A stretch of 64,000 nt of DNA from Mesorhizobium sp. PAMC28654. Its GTDB lineage: Bacteria; Pseudomonadota; Alphaproteobacteria; Rhizobiales; Rhizobiaceae. Below, in pieces: positions 28,771 to 42,900 of this stretch (positions within the stretch are counted from its first letter, which is position 1; the number at the start of each line of letters is the position of its first letter). The notes beneath the pieces were generated by a model. That model was given only the letters and a program-made list of their open reading frames with translations. It searched no databases and was not told the origin of the DNA. Where the stretch lies: the NCBI RefSeq assembly GCF_020616515.1, contig NZ_CP085135.1:3286001-3350000 (forward strand). The letters run 5' to 3'. A program made the translations under genes and the position numbers.

Positions 28771-28870
28771 GCGAACCCTTCGCTTCACGCGTGCTTGCCG
28801 GGTGCTCGCGTTGATTGGCGCCCACACTCCGCGCGATGGGCTGACCACCAACGAGGCCAGCCATGGATAG

Positions 28871-31486
<2,616 letters not shown>

Positions 31487-31505
31487 GACAACATCGTCGT
31501 TTTGA

Positions 31506-31540
31506 GACATTGGCGCGCCCCCGGCGCGCCAATGTCGTTT
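31506..31540 (+). terminator. Hairpin terminator after gyrB
   Basis: Perfect 14-bp stem GACATTGGCGCGCC / GGCGCGCCAATGTC with a CCC loop at 31506-31536, followed only by GTTT. The stem is very strong but the T tract is weak. Confidence 0.7.
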
Positions 31541-31634
31541 CTACCGCAGCAAAATCATTTGAGGACCTGTCGGAACAGAAGCTCATCCAAGACATTGTGA
31601 CAACATCGATCACGATTTCTCACAGGAGGCCTTC

Positions 31635-31712
31635 ATGGGACGCGGCATTTTGCTCTGGTTGCTCGGGATTCCGATTCCAATCATCATTCTCATCATGCTG
31701 TTCGTACGATAG
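31635..31712 (+). CDS. 25-residue small membrane protein
   Basis: A tiny gene with an excellent AGGAGG site five bases before ATG 31635. It encodes a single hydrophobic helix beginning MGRGILLWLLGIPIPIII and ending LFVR at TAG 31710-31712. I recognise the MGRGILLWLLGIPIPI pattern as a recurring short protein in Rhizobiales, of unknown function. It lies nine bases before the next membrane protein gene, so the two are probably one transcript. Confidence 0.8.
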   Translation: MGRGILLWLLGIPIPIIILIMLFVR

Positions 31713-31721
31713 GGGGATTTT

Positions 31722-32639
31722 ATGCAGTCCACCCTATCGGCCGTCGATATTTCCGCCACTACCGAATCCTCTTCACCCGCCGTCAGTTGGGGACCGATCA
31801 TTGCTGGCGCGTTCGCGGCCTCGACTCTGACTTTCATCCTGATGCTGCTTGGCTCGGGGCTTGGGTTGACCATGGTTTCGCCATGGTCAGGTTCAGGCGC
31901 GTCGATCACGACCTTCGCGGTCTCCACCGCGATCTGGCTGATCATCGTTCAATGGCTGTCGTCCGGCGTCGGCGGCTACCTTGCAGGACGCTTGCGTACC
32001 AAATGGGTCGGCATTCATACCGATGAAGTCTACTTCCGCGACACCGCCCACGGCTTCCTCGCCTGGGCACTGGCAACCCTGCTTGTTGTTGGTGTGCTTG
32101 GTTCCGCACTGTCATCGGTACTGGGCTCCGGCGTGCAAGCCGTCTCGACCGTTGCTTCGGGGGCCGCGATGGGTGCGTCCGCGGGAGCGTCTTCGAATGT
32201 CAGCGGTGCTTCAGCCGACAATGCGACATCCTATCTGGTGGATTCGCTGTTCCGTCCGGCTGATGCCAGCAAGCTCGCCGCCGGCAATCCACAGAATGAC
32301 GCGGCGGCCGCATCGCAGGCGTCACGCATCCTGATCGCGGGTGCGGCGGCAGGCGAGGTTTCGGCCGATGACAAGACCTATCTGTCACAGCTGGTCGGCG
32401 CTCGTACGGGCCTTTCGGAAGCCGATGCCAAGGCGCGGGTCGATGCGATCCTGGCCAAGGTTCAGGACGCCAAGGTCAAGGCCAAGCAGGCCGCAGACAC
32501 CGCCAGGAAAGGCGGCGCGACCTTTGCCCTGCTCGGCGCGCTGTCCCTGGTCATAGGCGCCTTCATCGCCAGTGCGGCCGCGGCACTGGGCGGCAGGCAG
32601 CGCGATGACGACGAAGCGCTGTTCATCACCAGCCGCTGA
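31722..32639 (+). CDS. Conserved rhizobial membrane protein (PhnA-like in some annotations)
   Basis: 305 residues. Helices: PIIAGAFAASTLTFILMLLG (about 25-50), TTFAVSTAIWLIIVQWLSSG (65-85), GFLAWALATLLVVGVLGSAL (110-130) and TFALLGALSLVIGAFIASAA (270-295). Between helices 3 and 4 is a periplasmic or cytosolic Ala/Ser-rich stretch with a helical region ARVDAILAKVQDAKVKAKQA. The YLAGRL segment follows helix 2. Homologues occur widely in rhizobia without a known function. ATG 31722 follows GGGGG. It ends before a strong terminator that faces pntB. Confidence 0.75.
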   Translation: MQSTLSAVDISATTESSSPAVSWGPIIAGAFAASTLTFILMLLGSGLGLTMVSPWSGSGASITTFAVSTAIWLIIVQWLSSGVGGYLAGRLRTKWVGIHTDEVYFRDTAHGFLAWALATLLVVGVLGSALSSVLGSGVQAVSTVASGAAMGASAGASSNVSGASADNATSYLVDSLFRPADASKLAAGNPQNDAAAASQASRILIAGAAAGEVSADDKTYLSQLVGARTGLSEADAKARVDAILAKVQDAKVKAKQAADTARKGGATFALLGALSLVIGAFIASAAAALGGRQRDDDEALFITSR

Positions 32640-32663
32640 ACCAATCTGCTCCGGTTCAAAAAC

Positions 32664-32692
32664 AAAGCCCGGCCGCAAGGCCGGGCTTTTTT
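32664..32692. terminator. Rho-independent terminator between convergent genes
   Basis: AAAGCCCGGCC, GCAA loop, GGCCGGGCTTT followed by TTT. It ends the membrane-protein transcript and, with its A run, could also serve pntB from the other side. Confidence 0.92.
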
Positions 32693-32717
32693 GGTGGAAT
32701 GTCCGGGCTGGACCGGA

Positions 32718-34115
<1,398 letters not shown>

Positions 34116-34116
34116 G

Positions 34117-34539
34117 TCACTTGTCCTTCTTCTTGTACATCGCCAGCATGCGCTGGGTGACGAGGAAGCCGCCGAAGATGTTGACGGACACCAGCATCAG
34201 CGCAACGAAGCCGAAGCCGGTGGCAATGCCGGACGCCGAGATGCCGACCGCTAGCAGCGCGCCGACGACGATGACGGACGAGATGGCGTTGGTGACGGCC
34301 ATCAGCGGCGTGTGCAGGGCCGGCGTGACGGACCAGACGACATAGTAGCCGACGAAGATAGCCAGGATAAAAATGGCGAAGCGGAAGACGAAGGGATCGA
34401 TGGCACCGCCCGACAGCGCGTGCGCGGCATCACCGGCCGCCTCGGTGCCTGGCGTATTGGCCAGATTGTGGACCGCGAGCCGGACGGCGGCACTTGCCTG
34501 GTCCAGTTGATCGAGGGCTTTCTGCAGGGTCTGATCCAT
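34117..34539 (-). CDS. NAD(P) transhydrogenase subunit alpha part 2 (membrane)
   Basis: 140 residues with three to four helices ([57 protein letters not shown]) and the end [10 protein letters not shown]. In E. coli this is the C-terminal part of PntA; in many alphaproteobacteria, as here, it is a separate gene between alpha-1 and beta. ATG 34539 overlaps the alpha-1 stop (TGATG); GTG 34542 is an alternative. The N-terminal 45 residues form a soluble helix that could dock alpha-1. Confidence 0.93.
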   Translation of the reverse strand: MDQTLQKALDQLDQASAAVRLAVHNLANTPGTEAAGDAAHALSGGAIDPFVFRFAIFILAIFVGYYVVWSVTPALHTPLMAVTNAISSVIVVGALLAVGISASGIATGFGFVALMLVSVNIFGGFLVTQRMLAMYKKKDK

Positions 34540-35834
34540 CACGCAATCCCCTTGGGCTTGGACGAGGTAGACTTGGTCGCGGCCGATTTGGGCGCGGCAG
34601 GTTTCTTTGGCGAGGCCGATTTATTCGCAGGCTGGGGCGAGGCATCGGCGACCATCGTCTTGGCCGGGATCGCGGCCGGCTCGACATGGGGCTGCTCGGC
34701 CGCCTTGGCAAAGGCGGGGTGCACGACCTTGCCGCCGTCGGTCAGCATCGTTGCCTTGACCAAATCGTCGTCGCGATTGATGGCAAGTGTCCTCGTGGTC
34801 TTGTCGACCATCGTTTCGACGAAGGTGAAAAGGTTCTTGGCGTAAAGCAGCGAGGCGGATGCGGCGATACGGCCGGGCACATTCAGGTGGCCGACGATCT
34901 TCACATTGTTGGCCGTGGTAATCACCTGCCCCGGCACAGCGCCCTCTACATTGCCGCCACGCTCTACCGCGAGATCGACGAGCACCGAGCCCGGCTTCAT
35001 CGAGGCGACCATGGCCGCCGACACCAGCTTCGGCGCGGGGCGACCGGGAATCAGCGCCGTGGTGATGACGATGTCCTGCTTGGCGATGTGCTCGGCGGTC
35101 AGTGCCGCCTGCTTGGCCTGGTATTCCCTGGACATTTCCTTGGCGTAGCCGCCGGCCGTCTCGGCCGCCTTGAACTCCTCGTCCTCGACCGCCAGGAACT
35201 TCGCGCCCAACGAGGCGACCTGTTCCTTGGCGGCGGGGCGAACGTCGGTGGCTGTGACGACCGCGCCGAGGCGGCGCGCGGTGGCGATCGCCTGCAGGCC
35301 GGCGACGCCGACGCCCATGATGAAGACCTTCGCTGCCGGGACCGTGCCCGCCGCCGTCATCATCATTGGCAGCGCCCGGTCATATTCCGAGGCGCCGTCG
35401 ATCACCGCCTGATAGCCGGCAAGGTTGGCTTGGCTAGACAGCACGTCCATCGACTGGGCGCGCGTGATGCGCGGCATGAATTCCATCGAGAAGGCGGTGA
35501 CACCGGCCTTGGCGAGAGCGGCGACGGCCGCATCATTGCCATAGGGATCCATGATGGCGATGACCGCAGCACCGGATCTGTAGCCCTTCAGCTCGGCATC
35601 CGTTGGCCGGCGCACTTTCAGCACCACGTCGGCCTTGGCGACATCGGCGGCCTTGCCGATTGTGGCTCCCGCCTTGGCGAAATCCTCATCGGGAATGCGC
35701 GACCTCGTCCCCGCGCCGGTTTCGACAATCACGTCGAAGCCCAGGCCTGCCAGCCGCTTCACCGTATCCGGCGAGGCCGCAACGCGGGGTTCGTTCGCAT
35801 CGAGTTCACGAGGAATGAAAACCGTCTGTCCCAC
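34539..35834 (-). CDS. pntA: NAD(P) transhydrogenase subunit alpha part 1 (NAD-binding)
   Basis: 431 residues, the soluble dI domain that binds NAD(H). Start block [40 protein letters not shown], the Rossmann region [21 protein letters not shown] and [16 protein letters not shown]. The last 60 residues are Pro/Ala/Lys-rich and variable ([15 protein letters not shown]), likely a flexible tether to part 2. GTG 35834 is chosen, as [10 protein letters not shown] is the family start and AGGA precedes it; the frame is open to 35870. Confidence 0.95.
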   Translation of the reverse strand: MGQTVFIPRELDANEPRVAASPDTVKRLAGLGFDVIVETGAGTRSRIPDEDFAKAGATIGKAADVAKADVVLKVRRPTDAELKGYRSGAAVIAIMDPYGNDAAVAALAKAGVTAFSMEFMPRITRAQSMDVLSSQANLAGYQAVIDGASEYDRALPMMMTAAGTVPAAKVFIMGVGVAGLQAIATARRLGAVVTATDVRPAAKEQVASLGAKFLAVEDEEFKAAETAGGYAKEMSREYQAKQAALTAEHIAKQDIVITTALIPGRPAPKLVSAAMVASMKPGSVLVDLAVERGGNVEGAVPGQVITTANNVKIVGHLNVPGRIAASASLLYAKNLFTFVETMVDKTTRTLAINRDDDLVKATMLTDGGKVVHPAFAKAAEQPHVEPAAIPAKTMVADASPQPANKSASPKKPAAPKSAATKSTSSKPKGIA

Positions 35835-35919
35835 CGCATGATCCTTTCGGCTGGAACCTAGTTGCCACAAGGCGCCAGCCGGTATTCCGGCAGCGCCCTG
35901 GATAGAGAGGCTGGAAAAC

Positions 35920-36144
35920 CTATCGGAGAATGAAGGCGCCGACGGCCAGGATCAGGACGAACAGGATAAGCGCCGAAAAGAAGCCGGCCGCGAAGAAGCC
36001 GAAAGCCATCGCTATGAGAAGGGCCGCGCAAAAAAGCGACCCGTATTTGGCCAGCACGAGGAAGCCCGCATAGGTGCGGTCGTGCTCGGCATAGTCCATC
36101 TTCGCGCCCAGTTCGACAGGACCGGTCGGCGAGTGATCAGCCAT
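35920..36144 (-). CDS. aa3-type cytochrome c oxidase subunit IV
   Basis: 74 residues with one or two close helices (SLFCAALLIAMAFGFFAAG, ALILFVLILAVGAFIL). The N-terminus MADHSPTGPVELGAKMDYAE and YAGFLVLAKYG match the short bacterial subunit IV that associates with aa3 oxidase in alphaproteobacteria. It lies 86 bp upstream of the pnt operon on the same strand and may share its promoter. No other cox gene is nearby. Confidence 0.92.
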   Translation of the reverse strand: MADHSPTGPVELGAKMDYAEHDRTYAGFLVLAKYGSLFCAALLIAMAFGFFAAGFFSALILFVLILAVGAFILR

Positions 36145-36317
36145 AGGAATACCCCTTCGAAGACATCATTCAGGCACATAGCGAAAAGCCGAGCCAAGGG
36201 CAATGGCGCTATTGCCGCATTGCTGCGGAGAACTGTCTCAAGGGAAAGTTTAAACCGGCTGCCGGCAATCGTGCGCGATGCCTTTGGGACAAGTCCGCCG
36301 CGCCAGCCCGGCGCTTG

Positions 36318-36464
36318 TCAGCCGGCGAGATGCGGAAACAAACCAATCAGACCGACGACGAGGTAGAGCGCGACGATATAGTTCAGCAGACGAGGCATCA
36401 CCAGGATCAGCACGCCGGCGATCAGCGAGATGAGCGGGGTGAGCGCGAGCGTGGAGATGTGCAT
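36318..36464 (-). CDS. DUF3096 small membrane protein
   Basis: 48 residues from ATG 36464, which has GGAAGGAT at seven bases; the frame stays open to 36521 but that extension has no family similarity. The sequence LISLIAGVLILVMPRLLNYI and VALYLVVGLIGLF is the DUF3096 pattern: two short hydrophobic helices separated by PRLLNY. Function is unknown. Confidence 0.85.
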   Translation of the reverse strand: MHISTLALTPLISLIAGVLILVMPRLLNYIVALYLVVGLIGLFPHLAG

Positions 36465-36606
36465 GCCGGAATCCTTCCAATTGCGCGGCCAGAGGCCCTG
36501 GCCGAAGCTGTTCCATGGCAACCCGATGCGTCTTTCACGCTGCTGCCGCCACCAGAACGCCGGACGAGCCGGAAAGCTCCATGCGCGAGCCCAAAAATCT
36601 CGGATG

Positions 36607-37377
36607 TCAGGCGGCTTCGCTGAAGTACTTGGCGGTGGGCAAAATAGTCAGCGGCGCAAGTTCACCATTGGCCGGCCGATGAAACAGCATTCGCTGTTCG
36701 AAGGCCGTGGATTGGAAGAACGGGAAACGATCCAGCGTGGCCTCCATGTTTTCGGAACATTTCGACTGGAACAGATGCACCGGCACGGTGAGTCCCGGGT
36801 AGGTACGGGGCGGAACGGCCTGTTCGGAACGGAATATACGCTGGTAGAAACTGGAATGTTCTTCCTTGATCGCGGTCAGGCAATAAGTAGCCTTGAATTT
36901 ATTGCAGGCCACTACGGCAAGCCGCAGAGTTACATAAGGCAGGACACGCAGGCTGGTCGACCATTCAAGATCGGCCGCGAAGCGGCTGGGGTCGACGAAA
37001 GTTTCTCCAGCCGACAACCGGCGTGCCAGCACGTCGCCAAAGACATCGGTGCTGGGTGAAACAGAGTATTTCGCGCTCGCATAGTGAATCCTGATGGTGC
37101 TCACCAGGGCTCCGTCGAAGAACACGCCGAAGCGGTAGGAATTGGGCAGATCGTCGAACTTGTCCTTGACCATGCGAGAGGCGTCTGGCTTCACCATGCC
37201 TGCATGGACATAGGAATTGTAACGAAGCCGATAGATCGCTTCCAAATCCTCACCGCTATCGCAAAGCCGGTACTCGATGTGCTCCAGAACGTCCATGACG
37301 TGGCGCGAGAAACCGGATGAGGATGGAGGTGTCGTCTTCGAAGCCGCTCGGGCCAAGCCTAGCTGTTGCGTGTCCAT
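36607..37377 (-). CDS. FeeM-like N-acyl amino acid synthase domain protein (GNAT fold)
   Basis: 256 residues. The block EDLEAIYRLRYNSYVHAGMV, DDLPNSYRFGVFFDGALVST and IRIHYAS, followed by FVDPSRFAADLEWS and LRLAVVACNKFKATYCLTAI, matches the FeeM/LuxI-like GNAT fold, which transfers long acyl chains from ACP or CoA onto amino acids. ATG 37377 follows GAAGGGA. The first 35 residues are extra. FeeM-type products are N-acyl amino acids that may act as signals or surfactants. It lies 150 bp downstream of a GGDEF-EAL gene on the same strand. The fold call is good; the actual product is unknown. Confidence 0.75.
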   Translation of the reverse strand: MDTQQLGLARAASKTTPPSSSGFSRHVMDVLEHIEYRLCDSGEDLEAIYRLRYNSYVHAGMVKPDASRMVKDKFDDLPNSYRFGVFFDGALVSTIRIHYASAKYSVSPSTDVFGDVLARRLSAGETFVDPSRFAADLEWSTSLRVLPYVTLRLAVVACNKFKATYCLTAIKEEHSSFYQRIFRSEQAVPPRTYPGLTVPVHLFQSKCSENMEATLDRFPFFQSTAFEQRMLFHRPANGELAPLTILPTAKYFSEAA

Positions 37378-37526
37378 GTGTCCCTTCACCCCGCCACAGG
37401 ACAACAATAGCGAACGCACGGAAGAACCAGAAGTAAAATTCCCATCTTTTCCGTTTACTGAATATTAACGTTAACAACAAGGCGACGCCGACCGAGACGC
37501 AATGACTGTTCCACCTCACATAAGGG

Positions 37527-39842
37527 CTAGTTTTTGGCGAGCTTCACGACCGGTTTCAGCTCGGCGGCGAACGGCCACGTAACGTTGGACATCGTCCGGA
37601 TGCCCGATGCGCTAAGCGCCGCACCGAACAGGAAGCCCTGGACCAGGTCCGGCTTGACCTGCTGGGCCAGGATCTTCAGCTGTTCGAAGGTTTCGACGCC
37701 TTCGACGGTGACTGAAAGGCCCAGCGGCCGTGACAGGTTGACGATACCCTTCAGCAGTTCCAGAGAACGGCTGTTCTGCGTGACGTCCATCAGGAACGAC
37801 CGGTCGATCTTGATCTTGTCGAGCGGCAGCTTGTGCAGATAGCTCAGGCTTGAATAGCCGGTGCCGAAATCATCGAGGGCGATGCGCACGCCAAGCTGCT
37901 TCAGCTCCTCGATATACTGACGCGTCAGCGACTTGTCGTCGAGGAGCGCCGTTTCGGTGACCTCGATTTCCAGGCGACCCGCGGCAAGGCCGGAACCAGC
38001 GAGCGCGTCGCTAACCTTCTGGACAACGTCGCGATTGCGGAAGTCCTTGGCGGAGAGATTGACCGAGACGCTGGTCTGATCGGGCCATTTGGCGCATTCG
38101 GTGCACGCCGCCTGAAGGACGAAGGTGCTGATCTCGGAGATGATGCCCATTTCCTCGGCCAGCGGGATGAAGATGCTCGGCGAGATCGGCCCGAGATCGG
38201 GATGATCCCATCGGCACAACGCCTCGCAACTGGCGATCCGCATCGTGCTCATCGCGACGATCGGCTGATAGACCACCCGTAGCCCCTTGCTTTCCACGGC
38301 GCTGCGCAGGTCCGCCTTCATCAGCTGGCGATTGCGGAAAGCCGCGTCCATCGAAGCCTCGAACAGCCGCCAGTTGTTCTTGCCCAGTTCCTTGGCCTTG
38401 TAGAGCGCCAGGTCCGCCTTGACGATCATCTCATCGACATCGGTGACCGCTACCCGCGAAAGTACGGCGCCCACGCTTGCTTGTATGCGCAGAACATGGC
38501 CGGCGACATCCACATCGCCCTGCAAGCCGGCAAAGATGTCGTCGAGCAGCCCGGCCAGGTGGGTTTCGTCTTCGATCCTATCGAAGAAGATCATGAACTC
38601 GTCGCCGCCAAAGCGGCTGACATTGATGTCCTGGCCCGCGATGGCGGCAAGCCGTTCGGCGACAGCGTAGATCAATCCGTCACCGACCGGGTGACCGAGC
38701 GTGTCGTTGACGCTCTTGAAGTCGTCAAGATCGACCACGGCGAGCGCACAAAGGCGGTCCCGGTCGCCGGAAGCCATGCTTTCGCCGACCAGCTCGTGGA
38801 AATAGGCACGGTTTGGCAGGCCGGTGAGGCTGTCGTAACGCGCCATGAAGCGGATCTTTTCTTCCGCTTCGACGCGAGCCGTCACGTCCTCGAAGGTGAT
38901 GACCCCCAGTTCCTGGCTGCCTTCGCGCGCTGAGAACTCGTAGTGCTGGCCATTGGAAAACGAAACAAGGACCTTGCGGTCTCGCCCCTCGCGAAGCGCG
39001 CGCGTGAGCTGCGCCTCGATATAGCGGCATTCCTTCGGGGCCAGCATGCCGCCGGCGACGCCACGCATGAGCAACGAATGGATCGAACGCCCAAGCAGTG
39101 CATCGGGAGATTTCAGCGACATCAAATGCGCGGCTTCGGCATTGCCGACAACCACCTTGCCGTCCGGGCCAAGCATGACGAGGCCGTGAGGCATCGTGTT
39201 CAAAGCACGGTCAAAGCGTTGTGCGATCTGTCTTGCTTGCTTGTGCCCGACAACGGCCGAGAACAGGACATCGCGCACATGGTCGGCGCTGCCCTTGATG
39301 ATGAACATGAATGGGACGATGAGCAGGCCGAGCACAACATGAGGTATGTCGAGCCTCAGAATGAGGGCCGCCGCTATCGGCCCCACAAAGGTCACGGCAA
39401 AAATCATGACCATGCGGGGCGAACCGTAGTTGCGCCCTACGACCGTGACGAGCGATCCGAGTGTAATCGCAAGCGCCCCGATCTCGGCATAGGAATCCGA
39501 GTACCAGTAGATGGAAATGAAGCAGAAAAACCCCAGGATCAGGCCCTGAATGCTGCCCTTCAGGACGTATTCGCGTTCCCACCGCACCGCGTCGAGCGCA
39601 TCGCGTATGACACCGCCCGACGTGTGGAACCGCCGCAGGCCGAAATAGCGCCAGACACCGATACCAAGCAGAGCACCGGCAAGAAACAGGAAGACGGGCT
39701 GGCCATTGCGCCAGTACACCATGAGGCTGACCGTCGCGTGGCAAACGGCGCCAATCACCAGCATGTGCGCGTTGTCGAACAACGACCGCACAAACTGGAT
39801 ATAAACATCCGCGGGGATGTTATCGGTCTTTGTTCTGCCCAT
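37527..39842 (-). CDS. Membrane GGDEF-EAL cyclic di-GMP protein with PAS domain
   Basis: 771 residues. N-terminal helices (about 25-195, including FLFLAGALLGIGVWRYFGL and FAVTFVGPIAAALIL), a PAS-like sensor (about 215-330, MPHGLVMLGPDGKVVVGNAE), a GGDEF domain with the active motif FGGDEF and RYDSLTGLPNRAYF, and an EAL domain with SCEALCRWDHPD, NLSAKDFRN, LDDFGTGYSSLSYLHKLPLD and KIDRSF. The EAL signature and loop-6 DDFGTGYSS are intact, so both diguanylate cyclase and phosphodiesterase activities are possible. MGRTKTDNIP at ATG 39842 is taken as the start. It likely controls motility or exopolysaccharide through c-di-GMP. Confidence 0.93.
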   Translation of the reverse strand: MGRTKTDNIPADVYIQFVRSLFDNAHMLVIGAVCHATVSLMVYWRNGQPVFLFLAGALLGIGVWRYFGLRRFHTSGGVIRDALDAVRWEREYVLKGSIQGLILGFFCFISIYWYSDSYAEIGALAITLGSLVTVVGRNYGSPRMVMIFAVTFVGPIAAALILRLDIPHVVLGLLIVPFMFIIKGSADHVRDVLFSAVVGHKQARQIAQRFDRALNTMPHGLVMLGPDGKVVVGNAEAAHLMSLKSPDALLGRSIHSLLMRGVAGGMLAPKECRYIEAQLTRALREGRDRKVLVSFSNGQHYEFSAREGSQELGVITFEDVTARVEAEEKIRFMARYDSLTGLPNRAYFHELVGESMASGDRDRLCALAVVDLDDFKSVNDTLGHPVGDGLIYAVAERLAAIAGQDINVSRFGGDEFMIFFDRIEDETHLAGLLDDIFAGLQGDVDVAGHVLRIQASVGAVLSRVAVTDVDEMIVKADLALYKAKELGKNNWRLFEASMDAAFRNRQLMKADLRSAVESKGLRVVYQPIVAMSTMRIASCEALCRWDHPDLGPISPSIFIPLAEEMGIISEISTFVLQAACTECAKWPDQTSVSVNLSAKDFRNRDVVQKVSDALAGSGLAAGRLEIEVTETALLDDKSLTRQYIEELKQLGVRIALDDFGTGYSSLSYLHKLPLDKIKIDRSFLMDVTQNSRSLELLKGIVNLSRPLGLSVTVEGVETFEQLKILAQQVKPDLVQGFLFGAALSASGIRTMSNVTWPFAAELKPVVKLAKN

Positions 39843-39934
39843 TACTGGTGCCCAACTGAACCCCAGCCTTGGCACAGGCCCATTAAAAAACCTTTAGTAT
39901 CAGCTGAAAAGCCTGATTTCTCCGTGATTTCCAG

Positions 39935-42900
39935 CTATTCCGCCGCCTGCAGCTCAGTTGGCTTTACCGACGCCCTGAAACGTTCGAGAAGGCGCCGGCG
40001 CTCGCCTTCGACGCTTGCCACCGAAGCCTGCCTGACATGGCCGTAACCGCGAATGAGCGCGGGCACGGAGACCAGTGCCGTCGCCGCCTCGATCTTGGCG
40101 GGCACGAGCGCGCCGCCGACCAGATCCAGATCCGCCTCATATCGCGCGAGAAGCTGGCGGTCCATGCGGCGTTCGGCGCTGTAGCCGAACAGGTCGAAGG
40201 CCGTGCCGCGAAGGGCCTTCATCGCCGCCAGCACGCGAAACCCCTTCATCATCCATGGTCCGAAGCTGGATTTCCTAGGCTTGCCGTCATTGCCGCGCCT
40301 GCCCATGATCGGCGGCGCGAGATGGAATTCGAGTTTGTCGTAGCTCTGGAACTGCTTGCCCAACTCGGCGACGAAGGAGCCGTCGGTATAGAGCCTCGCC
40401 ACCTCGTATTCGTCCTTGATCGCCATCAGCTTGAAAAGGTTCCTCGCCGCGGCCTCGCTCACCACGGTCGAGCCCGGCACGGCCTTGGCTTCGGCGGCGC
40501 GCAGCGCAGCCAACCGGCCAGCGTAGCGCTTGGCATAGGCGGCGTTCTGATAGGCGGTCAGGAAGGCGACACGCCGGGCGATGATGTCGTCCAGCGTCTC
40601 GGCGACAGGTGTCTGCGCGGACTTACCCGGCTGGGCAACGAGGCCGCGCACGAAATCCGGCTGATGGGCGGCGCGACGACCCCAGCGGAACGCCGAGATA
40701 TTCATCGCCACGGCCTCGCCGTTGAGTCCGATCGCCTTCTCGACCGCCTCGGCCGACAGCGGCAGCCCGCCGTGCTGGAAGGCAAAGCCGAGCATGAACA
40801 TGTTGGCGCCAAGCGAATTGCCGAACAGCGTGGCGGCGGTGCGGGTGGCGTCGAAGAAATGCGCCTTGTCTTCGCCGGCGGCAGTGCGGATCGCCTTCTT
40901 CAGGCGTTCTACAGGCAGCGAGAAATCGGCGGAACGGGTAAATTCGCCGGGCATGATCTCGGCGGTGTTGGCGACGAATATGGTGTGGCCCTCGCGGACC
41001 GCGCCGAGCACCTTCTTGGCGCCGGAGACGACGAGGTCGCAGCCAAGCACGAGATCGGCCTTGCCGGCCGATACGCGGATGGCGTTGATATCGTCGGGCG
41101 TGCGGGCGATGCGGACATGGGTGAACACCGAGCCGCCCTTCTGGGCGAGGCCGGCCATGTCGATCATGCCGCAACCTTTGTCCTCGAGATGCGCGGCCAT
41201 GCCGAGCACAGCGCCGACGGTGACGACACCGGTGCCGCCAACGCCGTCGATGATCGCCGCCCAACCCTGTTCGCCGAGCGGGAATTCAGCGGGCGTGGGC
41301 ACGCCGTCGAGCGGATTGGCCTTGCCGGCAATGCCTTCGGCCTTCCTGATCTTGGCGCCATGCACCGTGACGAAGGATGGGCAGAAGCCGTTGACGCAGG
41401 AGAAATCCTTGTTGCAGCTCGACTGGTCGATCTTGCGCTTGCGGCCGAACTCGGTCTCGACCGGCTGGATCGAGACGCAATTCGACTGCACGCCGCAATC
41501 GCCGCAGCCTTCGCAGACGAGTTCGTTGATGAAGACGCGCCTGTCGGGATCGGGAAAGGTGCCTCGCTTGCGGCGGCGGCGTTTTTCGGCGGCGCAGGTC
41601 TGGTCGTAGAGCAGCACCGAAACGCCCTTCACGTCGCGCAATTCGCGCTGGACGATGTCGAGGTCATCACGGTGATGGATGGTGGCGCCGGCGGGGAATT
41701 CCGCCTTGCCTGAATATTTATCCGGCTCGTCGGTGACGATGGCGATGCGGTCGACGCCCTCGGCGCGCACCTGCCTCGCGATCATGTCGACGGTCAGGCC
41801 GCCTTCGTGCGGCTGGCCGCCGGTCATGGCGACGGCGTCGTTGTAGAGGATCTTGTAGGTGATGTTGGCGTCGGTCGACAGCGCGAAACGGATCGCCAGC
41901 GTGCCGGAGTGGTTATAGGTGCCGTCGCCGAGGTTCTGGAAGATGTGGTCGCGCTTCGAGAACGGCGCCTGGCCGACCCATTGCGCGCCCTCGCCGCCCA
42001 TGGCGGTGAAGCCGACGGTGTTGCGGTCCATCCACAGCGCCATGAAATGGCAGCCGATGCCGGCGGCGGCGATCGAGCCGTCCGGCACCTTGGTCGAGGA
42101 ATTGTGCGGGCAGCCGGAACAGAAGAACGGCGTGCGCGAACCGATGTCGGTGGTGTCGGCCAGCATCGCCTGGAACTGGCGCAGCTTTGCCACCCGCGCC
42201 GAAATCTCTTCCGACGAACCGATGGTCCTGACGATCCTGTCGCCAAGCGCGATGGCGATCTCGTTGGGATCAAGCGCGCCCTTGGCCGGAAACAGCCAGT
42301 CGCCGCGTTCGTCCTTCTTGCCGACGATGACCGGCTGCATGGCGGTGCCGTAGAGGCTTTCGCGCAGCTGCACCTCGATCAGCGAGCGCTTCTCCTCTAC
42401 GACGACGATGGTGTCGAGGCCGCGGGCGAAGTCGGCGATATGCCGCAGGTCGAGCGGCCATGGGCAGCCGACCTTGAACAGCCGGATGCCGATGCGGTTG
42501 GCCGCCGCTTCATCGACGCCGATGTCGTCCAGCGCCTGGCGGACATCGAGATAGCTCTTGCCGATGGTGATGATGCCAAGCTTCGGGTTGCGGCCGCCCG
42601 AATAGACCGTTCTGTTCAAGGCGTTGGCATGGATGAAGGCGGAAGCGGCGGCGCGCTTGTACTCGTGCAGCCGCTCTTCCTGGCCGAGCATGTCGATCTC
42701 GTTGCGGATGTTGAGCCCGCCGGGCGGCATGTCGAACTCGGGATCGACGATGTTCAGCCGCTCCATCGAGGCGTCGACCGAGGCTGTCGATTCGATGTTG
42801 TCCTTGACGCATTTGATCGCCGCCCAGGTACCGGCGAAGCGCGACATGGCGAAGCCGTAGAGCCCATAGTCGATGATCTCCTGGACACCGGCCGGATTGA

